The notes under the pieces were generated by a model, which made no database searches, was not told the DNA's origin, and saw only the letters and a program-made list of their open reading frames with translations. Positions 21,493 through 34,229 of a DNA stretch of 64,000 nucleotides are shown in pieces. The position numbers were made by a program, and so were the translations under genes. Source of the DNA: Wolfiporia cocos. Its lineage: Eukaryota > Basidiomycota > Agaricomycetes > Polyporales > Phaeolaceae. The stretch is from contig JACCLO010000008.1 in NCBI GenBank assembly GCA_029448655.1, forward strand, positions 1,178,001 through 1,242,000, read 5' to 3'. The first letter of the stretch is position 1, and each line of letters starts with the position of its first letter.

Positions 21493-23057
21493 TTAATGCC
21501 AGTCCTCTGATTCAATCTCCGAATCTGAGTCATGCTCGACATGTCTGAAATGAAGAGTATCCAGTGTTTCCTGAACTGCCCCAGTTGCGCGAGAGCTGTT
21601 CTCGGCGCACGTTGCTTCGTGCAAGATCTCGCGCAGATCGAGAATCAGATGGGAGAGTAAGATGGACGTTAATCTATTTTTTTGTTTCAGAATTTCAGGG
21701 ATATCGTTGAGGTAACTCACACTGCTATCCACATTGAGATGACCTCAACGAGCTGATAAGACGTATGGGAAGTCAGTACATCACATAGCCGAGATTCGGT
21801 GACCCCACCTCTATCCGGCGTATGCCAATAGCGATGCCGACCGCATTAGCTAGAAGAAGAAGGCTAAGGTTGCCAAGTCAGCAGATGTCTCAAAGACAAT
21901 CGTATCGCCTCACGAGAAATATTTGGCCGCTACAGCATTATGCCTCAGTTGTTCATGTGGCATTGTAGAGGATTAAAACAGACACCGACCATCTCTCAGC
22001 AGAACTTCGTTTACGGAAGGCTTGATCCCTTCGTATGACTGAAGTTTCCCGCAGAATCTTGTCCTTGACCACGTAAGCATGAAGACCAGGCCGTCATATA
22101 GGAGAGACGATGCGCGCGCGCAAATCATCCCTAGGTTAAATTCATTACTAAGAACGTGCAGGTTTCGTGGAGATCTTACATCTGAGAAGAAATGAGATGC
22201 TTCAGATCGCCAACGTGCTATCAGTCCACTGCACCTATTTTTACTTGCCATATCATGCCGCTGTATGATGCACGATTGATACGCAGGGGACGCTGTCTCT
22301 ATCGCAATTCTGGAGATAATGAATGTATACTTTGGGAGGTCAGTGGCATGCCCCGTCGGAACTTTAATAATACTGACAAGAGAGATCGCCGGATTGATCA
22401 TGCCTATTATCAGCAAAAGCGCGAGGAGCCTTGTGTTCCGGTTGAAGAGAGCACAGACTCGCATCGCGGCGAGTGCTGGGGCATAGTTAATTGGGTAGCA
22501 GCAAGCCTGAAGACGTGATTTCACAGACTTGCGGAGCTCGCCAGGATGAGAACATATCCAACCATCTCAAAGACAATGATTATGATACAGCTGATGCGGA
22601 AGGGGGTCAACCTATCATCGGAGCGCAACTAACGCCTAAGGCATACCTCTGCCATTGCATGTCAGTACACTGGTATTACAGGATGATGACGAGGAGTGTA
22701 CGTACCTCACTTGTCTGCCAGCTTGGCCAGGAAAGAAAACCGAGGATCACAAATGCTGTGTTGAACAGAGCAGGATAACGAGAAACATGAAAGAGCACGG
22801 TAATAGGCGAATGCTTGGTCTTCCAGACAAAGCGGACTTCGCGGCCTAGAGTCAGAAAGTAATCATAGCAGGACAGTGCTGTGCGCCACATTGTCAGCTC
22901 GTATGTACTCGGTAGCTTAGGAAGCGAGAAACCTGCAGCGGCATAGATCAGACTATTTTCTAAGCGACTATGAAAGAGTCAACCTTTAAATCGCGCGAAC
23001 CGAGAGCACAAGGATCACGCACAACTGCTGGAGGACGTCTTCAATGTTGGATGACAT
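21493..23057 (-). CDS. DUF6533-family multi-span membrane protein, paralogue B
   Basis: ATG at 23057 begins MSSNIEDVLQQ, a typical start for this family. Supported exons are 23057-23023, 22967-22933, 22878-22706, 22628-22529, 22475-22378 and one starting at 22329. Together they read through FRLENSLIYAAAALSCYDYF, LTLGREVRFVW, LTPFRISCIIIIVFEMVGYV, TLAAMRVCALFNRN and YTFIISRIAIE. Further down, ICARASSLLYDGLVFMLTW and VNEVLLRDG precede a last exon with LTSILLSHLILDLREILHEA, ending at 21493. The exon joins around 22000-22330 and 21740-21990 are not resolved. Predicted integral membrane protein of unknown role. The same orientation as paralogue A and a 2.2-kb gap suggest tandem duplication. Confidence 0.7.
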
Positions 23058-24006
23058 ATTGCGGACGATGTTCGGTGGGTAACTGTGAATATATGAAGCA
23101 GCCTGCGACGTCCAGCGCCGCTGAGCGCTCTGATAGGCAGTTCCTGACAGTCACATCAATTCGGGCGGCTGCACCCCTATCATCCGGCTACGAAGACCGG
23201 TATTTCGCTGGTTGTATCCATTTGCTACCGGGGTCACTAAATCGCATCGACGATATACCACAACGGTCCCCAGGTTCGCCATCCGCTCCGCCGTTGACCC
23301 GTCGATGTTGTAATGAGGGAGGTGGGATCCCATGAGCATTCGGCTGGGGTAGCTTCACCTTATTGATCACAATTTGACAGATGGGACAGTCGTGTATGGC
23401 AGGTTTAGTGCTTGATCAGAGCTCGTAGTCACCCCGGTGAGACATACGGCGGTTGATCCTGCACTCCGAGTACATTACCGTCCTCATCTATCCGCTCGTT
23501 ATACTGTCACGGCGGCGGATGTACGTCGCCGATGGTAATTCCCACGTTGGGTGAAAAGAGTTTGGGAGGAACGATTCGATCCGCTCGAAATCTCGCGGTT
23601 GTGGGAGAAAGAAAAACCAAGCGCATACATCCAGTAGAAATGAGCGCGCCAGCAGGAAAGGGTCGCGTCACCTCGCTCCCGAGCAGTATGGAGGCTGGAT
23701 CTCCCGATCTCCCATTTCATGAACTTCCCAACATCAGTCGCCTAACAACAGTTGCAGACGGGTCGATGTACGATCACCTTGATTCTGAACAAGCTGCAAG
23801 CAATTTGACTTTCCCGAGCGTTTATACAGTCAAGAACACTTTGCACATAACATGAGTTGTAAGATAATGAAGGGGAATACATTCGTATACGCAGGCGCAA
23901 TAACGAAGGGTAAGGACAGGTTGCGATCAGCCATGGATTTTAGTTCGGGGATTTGCCGAAACTTCATTTCAATAACGAAGGCGATCTTGATCATAAGTGT
24001 GGCGTC
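23058..24006. other. Intergenic, no firm gene
   Basis: A plus-strand reading frame at about 23640-23855 (MSAPAGKGRVTSLP...) could be a short exon, but it has no domain and no clear splice partner. Confidence 0.3.
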
Positions 24007-24611
24007 ATGAACAATCCGAAGACTCTGGTCAGTGCAGTGTTTTCTCTCCTCTTTCTCGCATACTTGCGCTCTGTCATCATATTGCTCTCTACTTGTCTTT
24101 CATGGCTCGATACTGACTCGGAATTGAACCTCTCCCATGCGCTCTCCCAGGTTCTCGGGTGGTACAGCTTGATCGTCGCGGCAGGCGTGAGCTACCACTA
24201 CGCTCGGGAAAGCATCAACCAGCGTCGCAAGGCACAGGAGCTGGCGGGAGCGCGGCCACCAGAGAAGCTTGACTGTGAGTGCCTTCTAGCACAGCCGTCG
24301 ATCCCCTAGCCATCCTGCCATCAGAACGTCGCGTGCAATCCCAGCATCCATCGTGTCTGCACCCATGTTCTGCTCGCGAGGGTCCAGCACGGATACTGGC
24401 GTATACCATCAATGTCGCAATTGCCAATCGAACGCAGCGGCCTTCTGACATTGTTTGGATGTGCGACGACGGTTCATGCCGAGGCATCATCTTATCTGCA
24501 GGGCGCGAGCGAATTGAGCAGCAGGAGAAACAGTCGGCGCAGACATCAACAGGCGGTTCAACGCCCGTCGCCAATGCCAGCTCACAATTCTCATTGAGGG
24601 GCGGGACGTGA
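24007..24611 (+). CDS. Small putative membrane protein, unknown
   Basis: ATG at 24007 opens MNNPKTLVSAVFSLLFLAYL with two hydrophobic stretches (about residues 6-35 and 50-65) followed by YHYARESINQRRKAQE. A strong donor GTGAGT at 24275 and an acceptor CCCCTAG ending at 24309 would join it in frame to a 100-residue tail ending SSQFSLRGGT. That intron would be only 35 nt. Without splicing the protein stops at 24309. No known family recognised. Confidence 0.35.
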
Positions 24612-27600
24612 CTTTAGCCTGATATAGGTGCGCGTTGCCAGGAGGGCTGTTTCAAGGATTGCCCGCTATATGCGTTGCGAGGGCCTCGATAATGGTTGAT
24701 GGACTGCTTTTAGACATACGCTTGAATGGATTCTCTATGAGCACGAATTCTAGCATTCGACCTGAACGGTAGCAATTCACGCGGGGGAGGTATCGCGATT
24801 CCGGCGAGTGTTATGCATCTTGCTCCCCACAGGTGGGGCTTGTTTATCCGAGGCGCACCGTATTACCCGCACAACGACTAGCTCCATCCAGTTCGATTCG
24901 AGGATCATAGAGGTAGCTGCGCGAGTAGCCGTGAGGGCTTCGGTTCGCGATTCCACGGGCGGGGTACTCCACAAAGCTTAAGTCAGTACTTCGAATGTCC
25001 AGACAAGTGGACAAAATTGGGCCATTCCATGGGATCGACGAGATCCACGCTTTTGCTCGAATCGGTGAGTATCGTGTCATGGCTCGGCCGCAATATCCAA
25101 CGTCCCCACCGATGAACACACCAGCGTGATGAGGTTTTCACTGGCTATACAGTGATTATGTTCTTCACGTCGACGAGGTTGAATGACAACGGTGCCGCTC
25201 AAACCTTCCTCCGTCCGCGGACTCGGTCATAGTATCCAGAAACCAAGCAGGTCCCTCTTTATGCCAGGCGATGTCATACAACACCACAGGGTCATCAAAA
25301 GAAGACGCCATTGACACGTGCCCTGACGGTTTGACATATCCAGTTCGAGGCCTCTGACGACGTCTTCGCCGCACTACCGTTGCGATAAGACTATCTGCCA
25401 GGGAAGACCTAGTGGGCGATCTGGGGTCCAGGAAAATGGTCCAGGCAGGCGAATGCGGCCTGCCCTCGTCAGCCCGAGCATCATGCGGTGAGCCGCTGTA
25501 CGTGATAGACCACCAAACCATTCAAGCCACCTGTAGCTGGTGGACGCGCTGACCAAGCGTCCGCACTACAGCGGCGCCTCGTGTTCGCAGAGAAACAGTG
25601 AAGCCTAGCGCAAATGGCATAACGCAGATTGTGAGTCACACGCCGGGCACGCCATCGCGCAACTGACCACCCATGCCCGTCTCGTCGCAGAGCGTGCGCA
25701 CGCCCCATGGCACACTCGAGCCTCGAGAGTTTCCGGAGCGTGTGCACTCCAGAGGCAGGCACGGTAACACAGGGCACGGATACGGTGATGCGCGACTTCG
25801 CGCACGCACGCGTGTGTGACGCACGGCGCCGAGCCGCACAGGCGGTCCCCGTCGTTCTCCATCACATATGTCATCGCGATGCACTACTGCCCCCGCTCCA
25901 GTGGCGATTCGCGCTCGTAGCACGCCCCGCACGTCCTGTGGGTCATCTGCGCGACGCAGCGCGTGGCGCGCAGCGTTCTGCGTGCAGCCCGCAGCCTGCA
26001 GCGCAGAAACGGGCGGCGTGCGTGGCTTCGGGTTCTCGCCTGGCACGCCCAACCTTCCGTTTTAAACTCGATCCCATGCCCAAGGGCTTGCAACGGCGAG
26101 TCCGCGATTGGCCCGCGTTATTGAGTAGCGGGCGGATCGTTGCTGCTGGGAGAGGTCCGCGGAAGAGCGGAAGTGAATACATCTCCGCGCTGATCAAATC
26201 GTCCCTGCTACTCGTCTGCAGGGAGCAGACCGGGATCCCATAAACTGTACGGAAGCAAATTACCATGACGCTCTTGCATTCGTATCTCTCAAGGTTCAAA
26301 CGTTCATCAGTTCTCTCTCGTTATCTCGAACTGAAACATGCAGCCGTGGGTCTCAGGCAGTGTTCTCCGAACCTGCCAGGTTCTCTGAAATTCCCGATGC
26401 TTCCTCATACCTTGCTCTCTTCGTCCAATGGCTCGCAGCGGTCTGACAGAAGCGATACTCGACATACGTCAGCGCTGCTTCTCGGCTTCTCTCCCGACAC
26501 GTGTAGAGGGCCTGTGTCGCGGCCAGGCTGTACCTCCTGTGAACGTGGATGGCTGTGCTTCTCAGTCTGCGGAAGCCTGTTCTCTCTTCCGGACGGTGCG
26601 GCCATTGAGGCCTCTATCCAGTCAGCAAACATGACGGCCCATCATGGTGCACACCAACTGCAGATGGCCATATGCAAAACACAAGGTTTTCGGAGTCGAC
26701 GGTTTCAGCGAGCGGCCATCCCATTCTCATGGTCTAGCCGCAAACAACGCCTCAATTCGCGCGCACGCGGGGTCGTACCCGTTCGCATATGCAGCCGACG
26801 CGGACGACAGACGACGGCGACCAGCTGTCTCGCTGAATTCCCGGCGACCAGCTGCGGGCACACATACATAGCATACCGGCGTTCGATCACGATCGGTCTC
26901 CATGCATCGTGCCACTCTTGTCTGTAATGCAATTATCTCCGCCCGCTCTAGCGCCTCATCTTACCTACAACTTACGCACCGGTCCAGAACGTGCGCGTGG
27001 CCGTGTCCGACTTCCTCGGTGGACACCGCCGCCCGTCCCGCGCACGTCCCAGGCGCCGCACATCGCAAGAGCTGCGATCGCTGCGCGCCTCGCCGTCTGC
27101 TCGCGTCTAGATCGGGAACACGTCCTGCAGCAGTATCTCCGTCCGCGCGCGCAGCAGTGCTTCGGGAAGCTGATGCAGGCTCACACGGCCGACCCGTCCG
27201 TCCGAGCGCCGAGTCTGTTTGCGTTCGCGCGTCTGGCCATTTAGCAAATACAACGGGCTTCGCGCCTGGACCGCGATCAGCTGTACCCGCCCCCGGACGG
27301 TGCGTTACGAGAGCGTTACGAGGTCGATCCGCCCGCGCGGCGCGACCCGTGCCCCAAGCATTGCGCGACGGGCGATGGGCTCCTGGCGGCTTTGGGGTGC
27401 CTTCGCGCGCACTGGTCCAGAAACGCGAGCGCCGCGTTTGGCTTGTGGGCACCGGGAGCTCGGCGGCCTCTGCGGCGGCGCCGGGGCGATGCTGCCATGC
27501 CCATCAGGACTAATAGCGAGGCTGCTGCGCCTGTATCAGTGCGAGGAGGCCGGAGTCTGGCTGCGCAGCGGCACAGCTGATAGACACTGAATCGCGCAAC

Positions 27601-29090
27601 GCGTTCACGCACACTTTCACATCGCGCACGCGGACCATGTGTGCTATTTGACCGTTACAGGGAAGCTCAGGGAAGTCAGAGGTATGTGTCTCACATCACT
27701 CAGCGAGTGTAAATGAATGAATGGGACGCGCGCGAATCAGCTCGCCGGGGCCCTAGATCTGCTGTTAGAGGCTGAGAACGCCAAGCGCCGCGCCCTAGTG
27801 CCCGCGCTGGTTGCCAGCGGTGCAGCGGGCGAGCAGAGATGCCCGGGGCGTAGCGCGGAGCAGCCCCGTCGGCTCGCGAGCCGGGGATCGGCCTGCGCAC
27901 TGATCTTGGGGTGCAAAGTGTGACAGAGCGAGCGAGCATGGCGACGCCGGGCGGGTCGCGGCGCGTTGATCCCATGCTCGACTGTTCTGATCCCACTGGC
28001 CCCGTCGACGCGCGACTGAATGGCGCGTTCTATTCGCGTACGCACCCTGCCGACGCCCTGTCCACAATTAATATGCACATGTATGGCCCGCCGCCGGGCT
28101 GTGCTCGCTCGCCGGAGAGGCCGGCGTCGCCGTGCCGCCGCGCAGCGCGTCAATCACGGTGGATCAGCTCTGTGCCTGCCGCGACCGCTGCGCGCACGCT
28201 GGGGTGGTCACTGCCCCGTGCTGGTCGTGCACAGGAGGATCAGGAGGCACATCCCACACCGCGCACGGTCGGCTGACGAATGTATGATACAGGCTATGAC
28301 GTGGGTGGCTGCCGTGTGGGGAGCTGGGGCAATGCCACCGGTGACGGACGTTGCGGAGGAGATAAGGAACGCGAATACACACTCGGCGGGGCGCAAAGAT
28401 AGAGTCGAGGTCAGATGCAATTGGACCCGAGAGGCTGCTATGTATGCGAGGGGCGGTGCTCGTGGGTAGATAGGGCTACTATACTGCGTGTAGACTACGA
28501 ATGCGACGGCGACGAGTGGGCAGAGCAAGAAGAGAACAGAGACTGATGTGAGGACTGATGTGAGGACTGATACACACTAGCACATTACTAACGCTATGCT
28601 CCGGCCGGCGAGAGCCCGAGGAGATCCCGCCAAGGCAGAGCGCAGAGAAGCAAGCTGCAAGAAGATCGAGAATACATAGGGAAGAACGCAGGCAGATGTG
28701 GAGATAAGCAGGAAATCATGCGACGTCAACGAACGAGCGAACGAGAGGCGATGCAAACGAAATCCGTCGCGCCAGGTCAGCCTGGCGGCGTTGCCATGGC
28801 TAGCACAGCTCGGGCTCCCGCAGTGATGGCGCGCCACGGTCCCGCGCGGCGCCTGCGCAGCGATCAGGGCGGGTCGAGAGACGCAGGCTGGCGGGCGGCA
28901 CGGCGTGTATGAGGTGCACCGCATATCAGCAATCGGCGGCGCGCGGGTGCGGCGGTGATTGGTATGGCATGGTGTGGACGAGACGCGACGGCGGCATGAG
29001 GCTGTCGAGGGCGGCACCGAGGTGAAACCGAGGACAGGGATGAGGGCGGTCGAGGGCTTAGCCGGCCAGGCGGCGGGCTCCCTCGCGGGG
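24612..29090. other. Intergenic, becoming very GC-rich from about 25.6 kb
   Basis: Many long overlapping frames appear on both strands from 25.6 kb on, but they are Arg/Ala/Pro-rich shadows of high GC with no domain. CCAAT-type boxes (e.g. GCGATTGG near 26107) and CpG steps are common, as in a CpG-island-like regulatory tract. A 12-bp tandem repeat lies at 28541-28572. Confidence 0.5.
28541..28572. repeat. Short tandem repeat, 12 bp x 2.7
   Basis: GACTGATGTGAG occurs twice in full and once in part. Confidence 0.8.
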
Positions 29091-29405
29091 TCATCGGCGC
29101 GTGACGTACCGCCAGTACGTGCTGTTCGGTGGCTGCGTGCGGATGCGCGGTCAGACGCGTGAAAAAAAAAGAGAAAATCGACGCGTCCGAGACATACCTG
29201 TGTGCCTGCAGTGGAATTGTCTGGGGGCGGCCGGGTCAGCTGCGGTGCCGGGTGCAGACGAAAATTTGTTGGACTCACGGGCTCGAATGCATTCCCAGAT
29301 GTCAACGCCCTTTCCCTTCGGGTCCCATATACCACACTGCGAGTGGAGGGCCCAGTAGATGTTTACTTCCCAGATGCGGGTCGCATCGCTGACGAGACCA
29401 GGCAT
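29091..29405 (-). CDS. 63-residue CBM5/12-like microprotein
   Basis: Three exons, 29405-29279, 29220-29198 (only 23 nt) and 29132-29091, with introns of 58 and 65 nt that both have GTGAGT/GTATGT donors and CTGAC branch sites, give 63 residues. The pattern is TRIWEVNIYW, then GIWDPKGKGVDIWECIRAHN, then GTQPPNSTYWRYV. It resembles the carbohydrate-binding type 5/12 fold: aromatic entry strand, a V-x-W/Y-E/K-C strand, an AH-(T/N)-S turn, PPN..YW end. There is no signal peptide, so it would be intracellular unless exported unconventionally. A TATAAAT box lies 143 nt upstream. Binding to any sugar is inference; it could be a structural relative only. Confidence 0.6.
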
Positions 29406-29547
29406 GTTGGTGGAGGGGGGCCGAGAAGAAATAGTGAGACGAAAGGCAAGAGACGGGTCGGGCGGACGACGCGCCGATGGGACAGAGGAGTGCTTGAGAG
29501 TGCGCGGGGCGAGGGGATGTTTATCGGGAAATCATGGTAACGAGAGG

Positions 29548-29554
29548 ATTTATA
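29548..29554 (-). promoter_or_regulatory. TATA box of the CBM-like microgene
   Basis: The minus strand reads CGCTATAAATCC, an isolated AT-rich core in GC-rich surroundings, at a distance from the ATG that allows a leader of about 110 nt. Confidence 0.5.
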
Positions 29555-32500
29555 GCGCGGTGCGGTGCGAAGCAGACGCCCTTCGAGGTGGAATCTGTGG
29601 CCACCTCCGGCTAGGGATCAGATGACATAAACCTTGCCTTTTCCGTGAGAATCCCCATGACGTCCGCACGTAACAAACTGGTCCGACCCGTCTCCACTTT
29701 CGCGCTCCGCGACGTTGTCCTGCCATTTGCCCGCGGCATTTAGAGCTCCGCACATCCCCGCGCCAATGAGCGTGCGCGGGGGCCGGGGCGATGCCGGCGA
29801 AAACCGACAATTCTCAGACGGGCGAGGAGAGGACGAGAATCGATAACGCTCGTTCGGGGGCTGCGCGCGTGCCTGCAGCCGTGTGCGCTCCTCATCCTCC
29901 CGAGCGGGCGCGGTGCAGCGCGGTGTGCGGCCTATTGTTGTGCTGCTCAGCCCCCACGGCCTCGCGTACGCGGCTTCGATCTCTTCTAGCGCAACGCGCG
30001 GTATTCGCGGTGGCGGGTATCCGCGGTGGCGGCCAGGATCCCGCCGAGCGCGACCCCATTTCGCCCAGCAACGCCGCGATCGGGGGTGCGCGAGCGTGCG
30101 CATGCGCGCGTGTTCTCGACCTCGCTGCGCCACTCGCTGCCACACTGGCGACGACGCCCGGGCCCTGTTCGACGGGGTGCCGTGTGTTGAAATTGGGCGT
30201 CCGTGTCTGGGCGCGGATATCCAGGGCACGCTGCTGTCGCTGCGGGCCTGGTCGCACGCGCACACTGGCTGACGGCAGTTTTGGCGTGGACGCACGCGCG
30301 CTCAGGCGCAAGGACGATTCGATACCCGAGGCGTAGTGGCGCCGTTGTGGAAGGCGGTCTCGACCGTGCCGAACCGTGGTGTTGGAGCGGCTCGTTTTCC
30401 TCCCAATCCCGCAGATGACAAACGGATCTGACCATCTCTCCGGGCTCGCGTGGCGCTCCACGGAAAGTCCAGCCTCGGGCTCCGCCCCTCTTCTCCTTGT
30501 CGGAACGCATCTCGCGTCGCGAATCGTGCGTTTATTTCATCTCGGAAGCTCTGGCAAGTACCTGCCCTGCACCGTCGTCCTGCGACGTCTACCGCGTTGC
30601 CGTTTCGTCTGATTGCCAAGCGGCCACGGGCTCGCGCTGGTGACTCACGCCCGTGCGATCAGGTCCGCGCGCCAGCGACCGCACCACCCGTCAAATTCCT
30701 CCGTTCTAGAGCTCGGCCGACACACAGCGGTGCCAACCTGATAGCATATCACAATCATCCAGCCCTAGCCTCAAACAAGACGTACAAGCGCATCGCGTAC
30801 ATAATACCGCTTGCCACGCCATGATCCCAGCTGATGCGCACCTGCGACGACAGCAACAGATTAATGGACACTGGCACGATCACAGACGTGTGATAGATGC
30901 CCTGCACCGCAGACTAGAGGTGGTTCGCGCGCCCGAGCATGTCGGAGCGTTCTCAGGCCCGGCCTGGCCACACTGATCTGCTGGTCTGCGACGCCCACCG
31001 GCCCAGCCACCGCGGGTAGCCGGGGCGACGCTGGCGCAGCGCAGGCGCGGGCGTTCTGGGCACCCACCAGCACCCAGATCGCGGATCGCCCGCGCCGATT
31101 GGTGCGCGCGCGCGTCCCCGGCTCGCAACGGGGGCGGGCGAGCGCGTCGGCCCGCCAATCCAATAGGGGCGCGCAAAATTTCATTAGCGCGCTGGAATTT
31201 GCGTCGCTACGGCCGTCGCGCGCTCATTGGCTGCCGCGCGGGCGCCCGTGAAGCTTCCAAGGCGCTCTGTATCCTCCTGGGGCGTTGCTTGGTGCGTGAG
31301 GGCGTACCGGGGCGTTTCCCCGTCCGGCGGTGGCGATGCTGCCGCCTCGTGGATCGGGATTTTTGGAAAGGCGATCCGACACAGCGACAGGGGGTGGACG
31401 ACAGCACACCGTACGCGTACGTGAGGCAGGGAACGGCTCTGATCCATGGAAGTGTGGACGTGTATTTTTTCACGCTTCATATTAGGATAGACTAGATGCG
31501 GCTGCATACGAGTGCACCGGTGCTTCGCGAACGTGCGTACCGTACAGAGGGGCCTATAGCGGACCCGCATCGACTCTCATGCTCAGAAGTGCTCGCTCTT
31601 CGCGAACTGCGCCTGCAGCCGTCGGAATACGGCACATGGCTGAGCCTATTGCATATGCACATGCCTGCTCGCTCGCACGAGCAGCAGCTGCCGCCACAGC
31701 GCAGGATATCGGGACGTAAAGCTGTACGTGATACGTGAGCGCAGGCGCAGGCGCGCGCAGAGGCGCCAGCTTGAATCGCTATCGGCAGAGCACGATCCAC
31801 GATGCGATGCGCGTCCGGCACTGCGGCGCGCCTATGTCGCGGGGGATCGCGATTTAATCGTGTGCCATGCGCTTCCGTCAATATCCACAATTAATATATA
31901 ATCGATGTATTCAGAACCCCCAGACCCTGCGGGGAGAACGATCGCGAACGCGTTCGAGGACTACAGGCAGCGTGCCGCGCAATTGAGTACCACCCTGGCC
32001 GTGGTGCGCTATAGGCAGTCTCCTGCAAGCGAGCGGGGCGTGGCTGATCATGCGTACAAATTGGTTGTGCTCCGAGGTGCCCGATGAGGTAGAGAAGTGC
32101 CCTGTCGCGGCGATCTGGGTTCCCGGCGTGATAGACGTGAGAAGAGGGTGGAAATTCGGGTGGTTCGCCGGAAAGGGAGTGGTTCAGGGAACGATCGAAC
32201 ACGAATTGTGCTGCAGCTGCAGCGCAAGGCCGATAGGGACGGGACGGGGATGGGGACGGGAGATTGTACAGAAAAGCCGGGAGCGTTCTGCGGGCTGCTC
32301 GGTGAATGCGGGAGCGCATCGACGGTCGTTTGCAAGAACTAGCGGGTGATTGGGTGTGTGATCGGTCACTAGCCCCTTCATTCACCCCGAGTCGTGCGTG
32401 CAAGCGAGGCGGGGAGCCGCGCATCTCCGCGGGCATATCAAACGGGCGGAGAACGGCGTCCTCTCCGCAAGCCAGCAGCCGAGACTGGCAGCGGCACCGG

Positions 32501-34229
32501 GGGGTCGGCGCGGTGCGGCAGTGCGCAACGGTGAGGGCGAGCACGCGGGCGCGCGGACCATGGCACGGCTGGTGAAACAAGCGCAGCGGAGGGCAGTGGA
32601 TCGGAGCGCCGGCGCGCCGCGGGACGTGAAGGTGCGGGCTTGTCCGTCTTTGGGCTCGTGCAGCCGTCCTCGACGCGCGGGAGAAGGGGCGCCGCCCGGG
32701 GATTGGGCCACAGGCTCCGGGCGCGCGCCGGCGGGCTGGCAGAACGGTGATTACGCGGAGGCTTCGCGCGGCGAGGCGCGATCGACTGTGGCGCGGCCAC
32801 ACCGTTCGGTGCGCGGACGGGAAGACCAGCTGACCGGGCAGCCGGGCGCGGTTCGAACGGGGTCGCGGTGCGGTTCGCGCGAACTGGCCGGGCGCGCCTG
32901 TGCAATCCGCGATTGGGGTTGGTGCGCGAGAAGAGAAGAGGGCACGCGCACGGTTGGATCTTGTAGTGCCTCCGCGACGGCATCCTTGCTATGGAATCGG
33001 ACATATGCTTGTTTTGGGGAGCGCTCCCGACGGCTGGCGCTGGGTATTGTGACGCGTTCTGGCGCATACATTCGGTGAGCTCGAGGTTGCGCCAGGGTAT
33101 CATATGTGCACTCTGAGCTAGATACGCTCCACCCCAGCGCCCCGTTCGCAATCAGAGCGTAAAGCTGACGTAGCACGGATGTGTCGCTCGAGGCCCTTCA
33201 GACTGCACCACAGCTGGGGCGATAATGAATAGCGCTGCGCACGCAACGGGAGTACCTGTCCGGTCTAGATGCCGAGAGGACGCCACTACCGTGGCGCACC
33301 AGACACGCCCGGGTTGTTGCGGCGTATACTTGGAAAACGAGCTGTCGAAGAGATACGGTGTGCTGGCGCAAGATATCAAAGAAGCGATCGTGGTCAGCCG
33401 TTGATCAGCAAAGATCTAGCCGAGACTATTTGAGTGATCAACAATGCAACAGAGACCGCTGATGGGAGAACTAGGGGACAAGCCAGTTGACGTGGCGGTA
33501 TGCACGGTGGACAAACACGCCTTGATGCGGGACCAGGGTACTCAGGTCATCAAAGCTGCGCGTGATGAACAATCCCTGGAGGCACTGTAGGAAATGGTAA
33601 CACAGCAAGCCTAGTTTGTGATCACGAGCCAGAGAGACCGTATACTGGTGCCACTGTTTCAGATACACGCGAGCAGGTCACTAGCTCATGACACCGGCAG
33701 AGATAGCAGCTTGTTTCAGTAGTTCTAGTGCAACTACCCGTAGGAATACTATGGTCCGTTGATCAGAATGCAGAGATTGCTTGGAACAGCCTACCTAGCG
33801 CGGCTTCTGACTGTGAGTGTCACTACTCAATGTATTTACTCACGGATGAATTATTGCAGCATTATCTTCAGCTGCAAACGCAATTTGCAACAAAGACAGA
33901 ACGCGCTGTGAACGCGTCAAATTTTAAGACCGCTTGCTGGCCCAGAGCTGCAGTCAGCAGTCATGTAACGCAGATATCCACACCTCGAGAAGAAGGATTT
34001 AGAACCTTGTAATTCATGTCGGTACGAGTGCCCTAGCTACATGAGCTTGAGACTACTGGAAGCAGCGGAAATGACAGAAGATGTTTGGCGCTCATATCGC
34101 TGGGCGTTTCTGGGGCACGTGCTGCACGTGAGATCGGCGCTAAGCCATATGTGCGTGCTCGCCGGTGGCGACAGCGTACGCTCATTCCGTCGACCACTTC
34201 GCTTGCTGTGGTCCGTAACGAATGCCAGA
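29555..34229. other. GC-rich gene-poor tract, then AT-leaning stretch
   Basis: 29.6-33.1 kb continues the CpG- and CCAAT-rich tract (e.g. CCGATTGG at 31094, CTCATTGGC near 31222, GCGATTGG near 32914) without a supportable gene. A TTAATATATAATC island at about 31888-31900 could be a core promoter on either strand, but no gene model follows it. 33.1-34.2 kb is ordinary intergenic sequence. Confidence 0.45.

Noticed and set aside
25700..27600. Long overlapping frames on both strands (e.g. 26902-27513 plus, 26961-27452 minus)
   Set aside because: Arg/Ala/Pro-rich products on opposite strands, no domain, no intron pattern; explained by high GC lowering stop frequency.
31891..32802. 303-codon minus-strand frame
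   Set aside because: Low-complexity composition with competing frames of similar length on the other strand; no recognisable motif.
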